A program made the position numbers and the translations under genes. From contig CAZAYB010000052.1 of the NCBI GenBank assembly GCA_964489215.1, positions 1 to 13,996 on the forward strand: a DNA stretch of 13,996 nt, given 5' to 3'. Below are positions 1 through 9,478 of this stretch, in pieces; the first letter of the stretch is position 1; every line of letters starts with the position of its first letter. Origin of the DNA: CAZAYB01 sp964489215. Lineage in GTDB: Bacteria; Planctomycetota; Phycisphaerae; Sedimentisphaerales; Anaerohalosphaeraceae. Under the pieces are notes generated by a model. The model did not search any database, was not told where the DNA came from, and saw only the letters and a list, made by a program, of their open reading frames with translations.

Positions 1-2681
1 GGATAAAACGGCAAGACCGTTTCTAATTCAAGATCATCGTTTTTATAAACTTTATAATAATCGGCGTTTTCGAAATCGTTCCATTTTAACACACAGAATT
101 CATCTTTCTTTTCAAACTTCAATTTCAGATCATACCTTTTAGTCACATTAATATTTTCTTTAACATTTGCTGATTTATTGATATCTGCTTTGGGCATAAC
201 GGTCATCGCTGCAGGTCCGTGTGCCATTGGTTTTGAAGGATCGACAGAAAAGGAAAAAGCATATTTCACAGCGGGAGTTTTCATATATTCGGCAGGTATT
301 TGACATTTATAAACCCATCCTTTTTCACAAACAAGTTTTTGACTTTTCCACATTTCTTCTCCCGCACATCTGTAATGCAGCCAGGCATCTTTTCCTCCAA
401 TTACAATAGGCCGAAGTATCAAAGTTTCTCCCTGCAAGGCAGAACCAATGAGCCGGGGTAAAACAATTTTATTTGTTTCCCAAATATATTCAATATTAAT
501 TTTATCTTCCGGATCTAAATATTGATTGACTTTTGCTGTCAAATCTTTTAAAGCAGGAACCGCCTTTGTGTTTACAGTTGCCAAAACACCGTATTCTCCG
601 CGCGTGGAAATACGTCCCGCATAAAATTCCATCGCCTTTGCCAGCTCTTTCTTTTCCAATAATTTCTTTGCTCTAATCGCGACCCGTGCCAGTTCTTCAC
701 CTTGTAAATCTTCAGCTTTCTGCAAAAGACTGGTTACTTCTTTAGCGGTTTTCTCTGCCTGATAATAATTAAGAACCCATTGAATTCTGTTCATAAGCCA
801 ATTTAACCGATGTCTGCCCTTTTCTGCCTGAGGCTCAATGGATTCAATGGCTGAATAAATATTGCTCAGCTTATCTGCTTTAGCCTGTTCCCCGGGACCC
901 CAGGTAAAAATTGCGCATTCGTTCTGACCGGTACCGCCAACCCAGCGGTAACCCATTTTATCGAGCTTAATATGTATCTCCGCCATTTGATCGGCAATTT
1001 TTTGGTCATATAATTTTTGAGCCATTTGATGAAAATATTTTTCAGCCGTTATCTCCGGATCCCAGGCGTAAGCAAGCATATAGCCGAAATTCTCCTCAAC
1101 CTCTCGAGTTCGCCAATGGATTGCAAGAAATCCCTGACTGCCGCCCTGATGTATGTTTGTCATCATTTTCTCGTATTCATGAACAAAAGGCTGCGGCTGC
1201 CACTCATCACCGTCATATTCAAGCCAGGGAATAGGCCATCTTTGGCGGTTTCCGGGCAGAATGCTGTAAACTTCATCAACTCTTTCTCTTGGCACAATAT
1301 GGTCAAGGGATGCGAAAGAAACATCTTCGTCCAATAGCTTATCCAGGCCGTCATAATATTCGGCTGATAAAAGCCGTTGATCACCTCCCCAGCCGGATAT
1401 GACGACTTTAGGGGCGTTTTCATATCTGCTTAATATCCTATCAGCAAGCTTGGCAAACATTTCCAGCCTGGCACCTTCAATAGCTCTTGACAATCTTCCC
1501 TCTTCATTATCCTGCCAGAAAGGCTTTTCTCCTTTTGCCTCTTCTACGATTCTTTTGAAAATATCCCATCTGTACTTGCCGTAATTTACTATTTTGCTTT
1601 TGGGGTCCCTCGTGTCAGGAAGAGTATGCAGATTGTACTTCAAAGGAAACCCCTGGGCTCCTTTTGTTTCTCTTTGCCATAGAAAAACATAATCCAGCGA
1701 CTTATAATAATTTATAACATATTCAAGCTGTTTTATAAATTTGTCTCGTTCTTGTGGATTTGTAGGGTCACCGTTTATTGAAAAACCCAGGCTGGTATAA
1801 AGCCCTCTTTTTTTAGCGTAATCCAGAGCCTTTTTCAAAATTGATTGCTCAAGACGAATCTGCTGGTCCCTGGAAAGTCCCTGAAGCGTTGACATGGCGC
1901 CGAAATATTCATTTCTATACAATTTATCAGTACCAAAACCAAAATCTGCCACAGGTGTTGATTTCGTACCCCATGTGGGTGTTTTTGTATTAAATAAGGC
2001 ATCCCCATACTGCATCTTGCCGTCTTGTTCATAAGCCGCGAAAGGTTCATGGTCATAGCTGTGAAAGGTGATAAAATTAGCGCCGCTGCGGATAAGCTGA
2101 TCAACGAACGTTCTATGATCTATCTGTTCCCAGGCTGTGGGGCTGTTAAAGAAATTATACCACGGTAAGACACCGCGCACCTTAAAAACCGGGTTTTTAT
2201 AAACAGCTTCTTTGACCGGGGTATGGGGGAGATTTGCAGGAACGGCTTCACTGCCCAGATAAAAACCAAACCCGGATTGTTTTAGAAGACCGTAAATACC
2301 ATTCACTGTGCCGATGGGTGTTTTAGCAGCAATAACCAAGCTTTGTTTACCATTTTTCATATAAGGATAAAGAACATATCCCTGATTGTTTATTCTTTGC
2401 CAGTCGATTTGAAGGTTATCAATTATCAAACCGTCATCTTTTATTTTTATCAGTATAGAAGCAGTATCGGATTTATGACTGTTTGAAACTTCAGATACTT
2501 TGCCGTTTACCTGAGCAATGTATCTTTGCAGGTCAACTATTGCAAGTTGCTGCGAAGTAGTAGTCTGCGATATTACAATGTTATGCCAGAATGATTTTGA
2601 ACCCTGCTTTTCATCTTCACAACCAGTTATCAATAAGAAAATTAAACTTATAATTGCTAAAAACAAATTTATCTTCGACAT
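1..2681 (-). CDS. Glycosidase-like lipoprotein, GH20/GH67-type architecture (3' end outside window)
   Basis: The reading frame is open from the ATG at 2681 to the window edge, about 893 codons, so the C-terminus is missing. AAGAAAGG lies 6 bases before the ATG. The N-terminus is a lipoprotein signal: MSK, a hydrophobic stretch, then the lipobox ITGC with Cys21, followed by the acidic residues EDE. Residues about 40-160 resemble the small alpha/beta domain preceding the barrel in GH20 and GH67 enzymes, and the segment PVFKVRGVLPWYNF (from about residue 164) begins the presumed TIM barrel. Two acidic motifs are shared with the next gene: LWQRE (Glu338) and WLEYDGDEW (Glu488 and its Asp residues); these are candidate catalytic or sugar-contact residues. 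The visible end (CVLKWNDFENADYYKVYKND) looks like the start of a fibronectin type III domain. It is probably a cell-surface or periplasmic glycan hydrolase; family and substrate are not established. It is the last visible gene of the minus-strand operon. Confidence 0.85.
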   Translation of the reverse strand, partial: MSKINLFLAIISLIFLLITGCEDEKQGSKSFWHNIVISQTTTSQQLAIVDLQRYIAQVNGKVSEVSNSHKSDTASILIKIKDDGLIIDNLQIDWQRINNQGYVLYPYMKNGKQSLVIAAKTPIGTVNGIYGLLKQSGFGFYLGSEAVPANLPHTPVKEAVYKNPVFKVRGVLPWYNFFNSPTAWEQIDHRTFVDQLIRSGANFITFHSYDHEPFAAYEQDGKMQYGDALFNTKTPTWGTKSTPVADFGFGTDKLYRNEYFGAMSTLQGLSRDQQIRLEQSILKKALDYAKKRGLYTSLGFSINGDPTNPQERDKFIKQLEYVINYYKSLDYVFLWQRETKGAQGFPLKYNLHTLPDTRDPKSKIVNYGKYRWDIFKRIVEEAKGEKPFWQDNEEGRLSRAIEGARLEMFAKLADRILSRYENAPKVVISGWGGDQRLLSAEYYDGLDKLLDEDVSFASLDHIVPRERVDEVYSILPGNRQRWPIPWLEYDGDEWQPQPFVHEYEKMMTNIHQGGSQGFLAIHWRTREVEENFGYMLAYAWDPEITAEKYFHQMAQKLYDQKIADQMAEIHIKLDKMGYRWVGGTGQNECAIFTWGPGEQAKADKLSNIYSAIESIEPQAEKGRHRLNWLMNRIQWVLNYYQAEKTAKEVTSLLQKAEDLQGEELARVAIRAKKLLEKKELAKAMEFYAGRISTRGEYGVLATVNTKAVPALKDLTAKVNQYLDPEDKINIEYIWETNKIVLPRLIGSALQGETLILRPIVIGGKDAWLHYRCAGEEMWKSQKLVCEKGWVYKCQIPAEYMKTPAVKYAFSFSVDPSKPMAHGPAAMTVMPKADINKSANVKENINVTKRYDLKLKFEKKDEFCVLKWNDFENADYYKVYKNDDLELETVLPFY

Positions 2682-2729
2682 AAATAACCTTTCTTAAAAA
2701 ATGTATTTATAATCAATTAACACAAACAG

Positions 2730-5484
2730 CTAATCCAGTGTGTTTCTTGTACCCATATTAAAGTTTCTAAATTCGACAACCGCGGCTTGTTCGGCAGGTT
2801 TCCAGGAGCCCAAAATCAGATTACGAATTATCGGCTGTTTAGTTGCCGAAATATTCTCTTTATACATATTAAGCAAATCCCAGGTTACTCTGTGCCATTT
2901 TCCGTCTGCGATATTATCACTATTGACCGNNNNNNNNNNCAATATTATTGTACAGATCCTGATTGCCGATTATATTCAAAGCGTGATATCTTTCGCCGTC
3001 CTGGGTCTGAAACATAAAGGCTATTGGTTTTTTGTTTATCACCCTTATTTCAAAGTCCATAAATGGAGCATCATTCAGGTCGATAGGGTCTGAGTGTATG
3101 AAGACGGAATTGTAATTTGTGTTATCTCCTCCAATAGAAACTTTGATTATATCTCTTCCGCTTTCCTTATAATTTGTTACATCTGTCTTTCCATCCCGGC
3201 GTCTGAATACTTTTGTGTCTGAAAAATCAAATCTAATTGCAGGATTCATACGAAAAGTGTTCCAGTCAACCGTTACGTAGCTGCTCCTTTTTTTGGCTTT
3301 GTTATAATTCATTCTCAATATTTCATAATACTGTTCGTTGAGCTGAGCTATCGCCCCAAGATCGTTCCTGTTGTCAACCAGTTCGGCGTATTTTTCTATC
3401 GCCTGCTGCGCCAATTCGACAGATTTCTGAAAATCGGGAAGAGCTGCTTTTTTAGCTTTTTCAAAGTTGTTTTGTCTGGCTGTTTGGTCATATACTAAAA
3501 CTCCCTCATTAAAGGCCAGCATAGATTTCAAATATAAAACTCTGAATTGCAGCTTATTCAAAAGTATCTCAGGCCACTTGGTGCTTTTAGAACCATTGAT
3601 AATCATGGCATTTTCTATAGCTTCGATTGCCTTTTTATCTTTTTTGACGAACTCTTTTTGACGTTTTATAACATCTTTTGTCTGGGTGATTCTTTCTTGC
3701 CATTTATCGCCTTCAAGCAGTTCGCTGGTTTCCGGAAGCCTGGGCAGCCCCAATGAACTCCATCCAGCACCTAAAAGCATATCCCTGTAATCAAAAGCGG
3801 CTGCCGGCGGTGAATAAGGCTCAAAAGCATCATAGTCGTTAAATATTTCAAGGAGTTTACTGTTTTTACTTCCGAAGGTTTTTTCTATATACGAAGAGTA
3901 AAATTCATTACCGCTTAATTCGGGATTCCAGGCGTATTCGGACAGATAACGAACATTGTGTTCCACTCCTGAGAGTTTCCAGCCAAGCAGCGTTACAGAC
4001 TCGACACCATATTCAACACATTTATCATACATTTTCTCCTGCCAGTTTGCTCTAAACTGCGGAAACCACTGATCACCGTCGAATTCCCACCATGCAATCA
4101 TCCAGGCTCTTCTGCCGGTTTTTGCCACTCTATATGATTCGATCTGTTCGCTAATCGCCTGCGGAGGAACATAAGTGTTCAAAGAAGCGAATATTGCGTC
4201 AGAGGGGATTTCATCATTAATATTTAGGAAAAGATGCTCAATACTCCAACCTCCTGTCGAAAGTTTTTTTCTTTCTTCGGGACTCAATGCTTCGGCTACT
4301 TGCTTGAACATATAGGCATAATCGACATCTCCTGCGAAATTAGGGTGTTTCGCCCAGTGGCCGTATTTCTCTCTAAACTCCTTTGCACCTGCCTCAGTGC
4401 CGATATTACGGCTGAGAATACCCCTGGCCTCGCTTTGCCAAAGCCAGTAATAATCAGACTGCGGATAAGTTTTCATCAACGTCCTCAATCTGTGTACCGA
4501 CTTTTTCACATTATCCTCATTAAGCGGATTTATAATATTATGACCGCCATTGTCATCTTTTGGTTTTTGGGTATAAGTAAAATTGCCCCCTCGAGGAAGC
4601 ATTAACTCAAAACCAACAGCGGTTTTGAAGTTGCGTGAATGAGCATAATCCAGAACCTTTCTGAACATTTCCTGCACAGCCTGGGCCTGAGCTCTGGGGC
4701 TGCCAATGTTTTCAACATAAGGCTTAGGAGCGAATTTTTTGATATTGCCGAACGCATCCTCAGCAACTGCACCTTCTGTCTCGAATACATCAACAGGCAT
4801 ACCTATACAAGTCGGATCAACCGGCTTACCATCCCATTCTTCTGTAAAAAATGCCATACCAGGATAAAAATGAAACTGTAAGATGTTGAACTTCATCCGG
4901 GTTGCACGGTCTATAAGCAGCTGATAATCCTCGAGATTATACCCGCTCATACCGCAGAGAAAATTATCCCACGGAAGCAAACCGCGATATTTGAAAACTG
5001 GTTTTTCCGTGATATCTAATTTCTTTACATAAAAAGGCTTTTTATCCGGAACAATTTCACCGTTAATCTGAAAGTAACAGCCATATTGCTCTAAAAGTTC
5101 ATATAAACCATAAAGCAGTCCCTGGTCAGTTTTTGCGGCCACATACAAAGTCTCGTCAATAGTTTTAATCGTGTAACCCTGTTGAGAGTTTTGGCCTTCA
5201 GGAAGTTGCAAAAGCCCGGTTTTAACAGCTTCATTTATGAGAGGATGATCCACAGTTCCAATAATAATATCTGCTTGTTCATTAGCCTGGCTATCCATAA
5301 CTGTCAGGTTCTCGTCAAAGATTTGGTTAAAATAAATCTGCATTTCATTGCCAATTAACTCGTCATTGCAAACAAGACTAACCTTTAAATTGTCGCCTTG
5401 ATATTCATCTTTGCAGCCGGTGATTATGCTTAAAGATATAAACATAAAAATAAACGCAATGATTTTGAGATAACCAAATTTCAT
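2730..5484 (-). CDS. Glycosidase-like lipoprotein, paralogue of the gene at 1-2681, interrupted by an N gap
   Basis: The start ATG at 5484 is set by AAGGAG five bases upstream and a lipoprotein signal with lipobox IITGC (Cys24). Residues about 30-160 form the GH20/GH67-type N-terminal alpha/beta domain (LYGLYELLEQYG is its signature-like end). PVFKYRGLLPWDNF at 162-175 opens the presumed TIM barrel. Candidate catalytic acids, shared with the paralogue, are Glu352 (LWQSE) and Glu467/Asp469/Asp471 (WWEFDGDQW). Residues about 590-730 are helical. From about 740 a beta-sandwich, carbohydrate-binding-like module begins and is crossed by the 10-N gap at 2930-2939. The frame read from the start runs out at 2920. 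The natural C-terminus (VNSDNIADGKWHRVTW to MGTRNTLD, stop at 2730-2732) lies in another frame beyond the gap, so the gene should be read as one unit of roughly 915 residues. It is 18 bp downstream of the transporter, hence co-transcribed. Function is inferred from architecture only. Confidence 0.85.
2930..2939. other. Assembly gap (10 N)
   Basis: A run of exactly ten N sits inside the C-terminal module of the lipoprotein gene. Ten is a common placeholder for a gap of unknown size. The coding frames on the two sides agree only if the true gap is a multiple of three, including zero. Joining the flanks directly would give an Ala codon and the continuous reading YNNIAVNSDNIADGKW. Confidence 0.97.
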
Positions 5485-5502
5485 TTTCTCTCCTTGAATA
5501 GC

Positions 5503-6906
5503 TTAATTTAACTTTTGACCAAATATTTTTTCAATCTGTTCGAGGCTTTTGCCTTTTGTCTCCGGGACCACCGCAATTACAAAAATAAGCGATATCAGAC
5601 ACATTGCCGCATAAATCCAGAACACATTTCCTTTTAAAGTTTCAAGCATATAAGGGAAGAACTGGGAAACCACAAAACATGATATCCACAGGCAAACGGT
5701 TGCCACCGACATTGCCCTGCCCCTTACCTTTGTAGGGAATATCTCCGAGATAACGACCCAGACTACCGGCCCCATCGCTACGGCAAATGACGCTACATAA
5801 GTAAGTACGTAAATAAGCACCATCGGCCCCTCAAACTGCTCTAATTTAAACGCTCTGCCAAGCAAAAATAATGAAATCCCCATACCTGCACTTGCCAAAA
5901 TAAGAAGAGGTTTTCTTCCAAGCTTATCAACAAGTAAAATCGCTATTACTGTAAAGGTCAAATTTACCGCACCAACGATGACTGTATCGGAGATGGCTGA
6001 AGAAGAGCTAAGGCCTGCGCTTTTGAATATTTCCGGTGCGTAATAAAGAACAATGTTTATTCCGGTTATCTGCTGTAATATCGCCAAAACAACACCGATT
6101 ATAAGAGCTACCCTTATGCCGGGTTTGAATAACTGTACGAAGGAGGAGCTTTCCTGAGCTATCGTGTTTTTTATTTCATCAAATTCCTTTTGAGCCTGCA
6201 ATTTTCCGCCGACTCTTTTAAGTATGTCAAATGCCTTTTTATCATCGTTTTTTTCAATAAGCCATCTTGGGCTTTCGGGTACAAAAAAAAGAAAAACAAA
6301 GAATATAAAGGCCGGAACAGCTTCAGAGCCGAACATCCACCGCCAACCGAAATTAACGTTCCATTGCTCGTTGCCCTGTGAGGCTATGATTGAATTTACA
6401 AAATAAACAACCAGCATACCGCTGATAATCGCGAACTGATTGACGGAAACTAACCTGCCCCTGAATTTTGCGGGCGATATTTCAGCGATATACATCGGCG
6501 AGAGCATTGATGCGGCGCCCACTCCAAGTCCGCCGAGAATCCTGGCAATTACAAAATCAAAAAGCCCAAACGGCGAACTTGACCAAACCGCGGAAATAAA
6601 AAAGCAAACAGCCGAAAGCAGCAAAACTTTCTTTCGTCCAAAAGCGTCGCTTAACATACCGGCAAACATCGCTCCGAAAATACATCCAACAAGAGCCGAA
6701 GAAGCCGCCCAGCCTGTCATAATCGAACCGAGCTCAAATTTACTTCTTAAAAAACCTATTGCCCCGCTTATGACGGCCGTATCGTATCCGAAAAGAAGCC
6801 CGCCCAGCGCCGCGACCAGGCTCAATAATAGCAAGTAAAATACAGAACTGGTACTGCCCTTACCTTCAGTTTCTACAGCCTGAGAACTTGTTTGATTCTG
6901 TAACAT
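5503..6906 (-). CDS. MFS sugar porter, XylE-like sugar/H+ symporter
   Basis: 467 residues, the normal length for the sugar porter family, with twelve predicted membrane segments. Family motifs appear in order: GGLLFGYDTAVISGA (TM1, about 35-49), GRKKVLL (90-96), YIAEISPAKFRGRLVS (139-154), PESPRWL (210-216), QQITGINIVLYYAPEIF (278-294), DKLGRKPLL (327-335), GPVVWVVISEIFPTKVRGRA (379-398) and PETKGKSLEQIE (448-459). Compared from memory with E. coli XylE, the sugar-contact residues Gln168, Gln288, Gln289, Asn294, Trp392 and Trp416 correspond to Gln157, Gln278, Gln279, Asn284, Trp383 and Trp407. The position of Gln415 is Leu406, so the sugar may not be xylose. It would import a monosaccharide released by the neighbouring hydrolases across the inner membrane using the proton gradient. 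AAAGGA lies 8 bases before the ATG. It starts 23 bp after the regulator gene and ends 18 bp before the next lipoprotein gene. Confidence 0.93.
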   Translation of the reverse strand: MLQNQTSSQAVETEGKGSTSSVFYLLLLSLVAALGGLLFGYDTAVISGAIGFLRSKFELGSIMTGWAASSALVGCIFGAMFAGMLSDAFGRKKVLLLSAVCFFISAVWSSSPFGLFDFVIARILGGLGVGAASMLSPMYIAEISPAKFRGRLVSVNQFAIISGMLVVYFVNSIIASQGNEQWNVNFGWRWMFGSEAVPAFIFFVFLFFVPESPRWLIEKNDDKKAFDILKRVGGKLQAQKEFDEIKNTIAQESSSFVQLFKPGIRVALIIGVVLAILQQITGINIVLYYAPEIFKSAGLSSSSAISDTVIVGAVNLTFTVIAILLVDKLGRKPLLILASAGMGISLFLLGRAFKLEQFEGPMVLIYVLTYVASFAVAMGPVVWVVISEIFPTKVRGRAMSVATVCLWISCFVVSQFFPYMLETLKGNVFWIYAAMCLISLIFVIAVVPETKGKSLEQIEKIFGQKLN

Positions 6907-6929
6907 GGAATCGGTCCTTTAATGAAATT

Positions 6930-8078
6930 TTATATTTTATATTTTTTTCTGTAGTCACGAGGTGAAATTCCGTAAGCGTTACGAAAAAATCGTGATATGT
7001 TTTCAAGATTACAGAAACCAACTGAATGGGATATCTCAGTTATTGACAGGTCCGTTTCAATCAATAGCTTAGCGATATATTTCGCGTTTGACCGCTTAAT
7101 CTCTTCATGGATAGTTCGGCCGACCTTTTCCTTGAAGATGTCCTGTAATTTTCTTCTTGATATGCAGGCTTTATCCACAACATCACGAACCTGAATAGGC
7201 TTATCGCTGTTACTGTGGATATATTCAAGCGCACGAGCAACATTTATGTTATCGACAATAAAAATATTTGTTGATTGTCTTTCATGGATGCCCGACGGCT
7301 CAATTAATATTTTTTCACCATGAACATTTTTTTTATTCATTTTGTCATCAAGCAGACGGGCTATTTTGTAACCTGCTTTTTTTGTACTCAGATTTATACT
7401 CGATAAATTAGGTAAAGACGTCTTGCAGACAATGTAATCATTGTCAACGCCGAGTATCGAAATCTCTCCCGGGACCCTTATATCCATTTGTTCGCATATC
7501 TCAGCTGCCACACAAGACCAGTCATCGTTGCATACGAATAAGGCGACAGGTTTAACCAAAGAATTGAGCCAATTTCTCAGTTGCTCATAAGATTTGTTAT
7601 CAACCGAAATTTTAGCTGAAAACTCTGAGACATTATACCCTGCCTTTTGTGCTTTACTTAGATATCCAAGCCTTCTTTGTTCTGACCAGTACAGCTGTTT
7701 ATAACCAAAAAAAGCATAATTATAAAAGCCTTTATCATAAAAATAATCAAAAGCGTATTCACCTATCTTTGTATTGGCACAGTCAATTTCCTGATCATTT
7801 TCATATTTGTAAATACATTGCAAACAAGAAGGGATGTTGCTTTTTCTGATTGCCTTAAAATCACTTTCACGGACCACATGTCCGATTACTCCGTCAAAAG
7901 AGTTAGATTTAAGAAGTGAAGACATTCCCCTGTGATCTTTTTTTACATAAAAAGGCGGTACAAGATGAATCTGCCAATGCGGCTTCAACTGGGCGTATTG
8001 AATGAAACCTTCAATCAGATCTCTTCCGTATGCCCTGGAAGTTTCAAACAAGGCTAAAATCCTTTTTAAATCTGCCAT
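6930..8078 (-). CDS. XylR-type transcriptional regulator (sugar-binding domain plus AraC helix-turn-helix)
   Basis: 382 residues. Residues about 5-270 match a LacI/ribose-binding-like sensor domain: RILALFETSRAYGRDLIEGF at 6-25, FDGVIGHVV at 61-69, ALFVCNDDWSCVAAEICEQ at 179-197, ISILGVDND at 206-214 and the LSSINL strand before the hinge. Residues about 275-382 are an AraC-family DNA-binding domain with two helix-turn-helix units; the second carries the family signature ITEISHSVGFCNLENISRFF then YGISPRDYRKKY at the C-terminus. This architecture matches E. coli XylR and the many XylR-like regulators of PVC bacteria. It probably binds a sugar and activates the operon in which it lies, making it autoregulatory. 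The likely operator is the pair of 21-bp-spaced repeats at 9479-9513. Its Shine-Dalgarno sequence is weak (GACGG), suggesting low expression. The inducer is unknown. Confidence 0.92.
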   Translation of the reverse strand: MADLKRILALFETSRAYGRDLIEGFIQYAQLKPHWQIHLVPPFYVKKDHRGMSSLLKSNSFDGVIGHVVRESDFKAIRKSNIPSCLQCIYKYENDQEIDCANTKIGEYAFDYFYDKGFYNYAFFGYKQLYWSEQRRLGYLSKAQKAGYNVSEFSAKISVDNKSYEQLRNWLNSLVKPVALFVCNDDWSCVAAEICEQMDIRVPGEISILGVDNDYIVCKTSLPNLSSINLSTKKAGYKIARLLDDKMNKKNVHGEKILIEPSGIHERQSTNIFIVDNINVARALEYIHSNSDKPIQVRDVVDKACISRRKLQDIFKEKVGRTIHEEIKRSNAKYIAKLLIETDLSITEISHSVGFCNLENISRFFRNAYGISPRDYRKKYKI

Positions 8079-8093
8079 AAACCGTCAATTAAA

Positions 8094-8099
8094 ATTATA
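8094..8099 (-). promoter_or_regulatory. Possible internal -10 box before the regulator gene
   Basis: The 61-bp gap between the URO-D-family gene and the regulator contains a perfect TATAAT on the minus strand, 15 bases before the regulator ATG. The closest -35-like word, TTGATA, is only 13 bases upstream of it, so the spacing is poor. A weak constitutive promoter for the regulator is possible, but such words are common in AT-rich DNA. Confidence 0.2.
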
Positions 8100-8139
8100 A
8101 AATGTAAAAAACTATCAACTAAAAGCATTGAAATAGGTT

Positions 8140-9414
8140 TTATTTTTTGCAAAATTCAGGTAAATTTACACCAAGTGCCTCAAACATTGCCATAACATTT
8201 TCTATAGGGGTGTTGCATTGAATATTATGAATAGCCGCGAAAACAAAACTGTTTTTTTCTGAAAGAATTGCAACCCTTTCTTTCACCTGTTCATAAACCT
8301 CCTCAGCAGTTCCAAAGGGAAGGGTATGCTGGGTATCCACGCCCCCGCCCCAGAAGACAATGTCATCTCCATATTTATCAACGAGCAATTTAGGGTCCAT
8401 GCCCGCCGCTGAGCACTGAACAGGGTTTAGAATATCGAAGCCCGCCTCGACAAAGCCTCCAATCAAAGGCTCACAGGCACCGCAGCAATGCTTCATTGTC
8501 TTCCAGCCGGTATTAGTGTGTATCCAGTCGTTTAGCCTTTTATGATATGGTGCGTAAAGTTCGTTATAAGTCTGCGGGCTGCAAAAAAGTGTGTCCTGAG
8601 CCGCAAGATCAGTACCGCAGATAAACACAACCTGAACCTTTTCGCCAACCGCCTGATAAAGCAGTTTAAGATTTTCAACAGCTATGGTCGCCTGCCTGTC
8701 GAATATCTCTTTCACAAGAGATTGCCGCGATATTGTGCTTATATACCACTCTTCAATATCACGAATCCCTTTGGGATCTTTAAGGAAGGGAGCGGGAACA
8801 AGAAATACATCACCGAAAGCCGTACCGGGAAAACTTGTCGCAATTGCCCTGTCTGTCCGCACGTAAAGCTCATCAGCGTTTTTTTGCCATTTAGCCAAAG
8901 TTTCATCACTTAAGATCGAAAATTCTTCGAGATTGTCATCAGCACTTAATTTTGACTCATCGACAGGTTTTTGTCTGATTATTGCGTCAAAGTAGAAACC
9001 GCCTTTGGGCATTTTAGCGCTCGGCGGGTAGCTCTTGTCTCCTCCTGCATACATCAAAATACTGCCGTCCTCGGCAGGTTCTGTATTGAACATACCAGGG
9101 ACCAAAACATCCGTGCCGTCAAAAGTCCGCCATGGCTTGTAGTTTTCCTGAGCGAAACCGAATACATTTTCAGGGGCCAAAAGGGCCGTCACGTCAGTTT
9201 GAACAACATTTGCGAGTTCTTCATCAACCTCCCCGAGCATCTGAGCCGGTTCGGATACTTTAACAGGCGGGCAATTACTCAGCCCAAGTTGTGCTCTAAG
9301 TTTAGATATCACACTGACATGCGCTCCGCTAAGCACTGTACCGCCAAAATCAAAAGGCACCCTGTCAGCCGGTTTATGGTTCAATACCGCTGCTATTCTT
9401 TCTCTGCTATTCAT
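8140..9414 (-). CDS. Uroporphyrinogen decarboxylase-fold protein, MtaA/CmuA-type methyltransferase relative
   Basis: 424 residues, longer than housekeeping HemE (about 350). It starts MNSRERIAAVLNHKPADRVP, the typical opening of the MtaA/CmuA branch of the URO-D superfamily. The metal-site pattern of that branch is visible: KHCCGAC (His309, Cys311 as H-x-C) and a distal Cys400 in AIHNIQCNTPIENV. GGGVDTQHTLPFGTAEEVYEQV (355-376) is the usual last-barrel-strand region. Known relatives move methyl groups between corrinoid proteins and thiols, using zinc. No corrinoid protein or partner methyltransferase is encoded in the window, so the reaction here is unknown; a true heme-pathway role is unlikely because of the length, the metal-binding cysteines and the context. 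It is the first gene of the sugar operon. The Shine-Dalgarno sequence is poor (GGAAA, 12 bases before the ATG). Confidence 0.9.
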   Translation of the reverse strand: MNSRERIAAVLNHKPADRVPFDFGGTVLSGAHVSVISKLRAQLGLSNCPPVKVSEPAQMLGEVDEELANVVQTDVTALLAPENVFGFAQENYKPWRTFDGTDVLVPGMFNTEPAEDGSILMYAGGDKSYPPSAKMPKGGFYFDAIIRQKPVDESKLSADDNLEEFSILSDETLAKWQKNADELYVRTDRAIATSFPGTAFGDVFLVPAPFLKDPKGIRDIEEWYISTISRQSLVKEIFDRQATIAVENLKLLYQAVGEKVQVVFICGTDLAAQDTLFCSPQTYNELYAPYHKRLNDWIHTNTGWKTMKHCCGACEPLIGGFVEAGFDILNPVQCSAAGMDPKLLVDKYGDDIVFWGGGVDTQHTLPFGTAEEVYEQVKERVAILSEKNSFVFAAIHNIQCNTPIENVMAMFEALGVNLPEFCKK

Positions 9415-9439
9415 TATTAAATATTTCCAAATTTAAGTT

Positions 9440-9468
9440 ATTTTTTGAATTATACTAAAATATGTCAA
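9440..9468 (-). promoter_or_regulatory. Candidate promoter of the minus-strand operon
   Basis: On the minus strand a perfect TTGACA (9463-9468) is followed 17 bases later by AAAAAT (9440-9445), four of six matches to TATAAT. A perfect TATAAT lies at 9449-9454 but is only 8 bases from the TTGACA, so it would have to work with a weaker -35, as activator-dependent promoters do. Either start would lie within about 35 bases of the URO-D-family ATG at 9414. Sigma-factor preferences of the host are not known. Confidence 0.45.
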
Positions 9469-9478
9469 CAAAAAAACT

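Noticed and set aside
8100..8130. ACTATCAACT and AGCATT in the gap before the regulator resemble parts of the 156-bp repeat.
   Set aside because: Only short AT-rich words are shared, without the rest of the repeat or its spacing.
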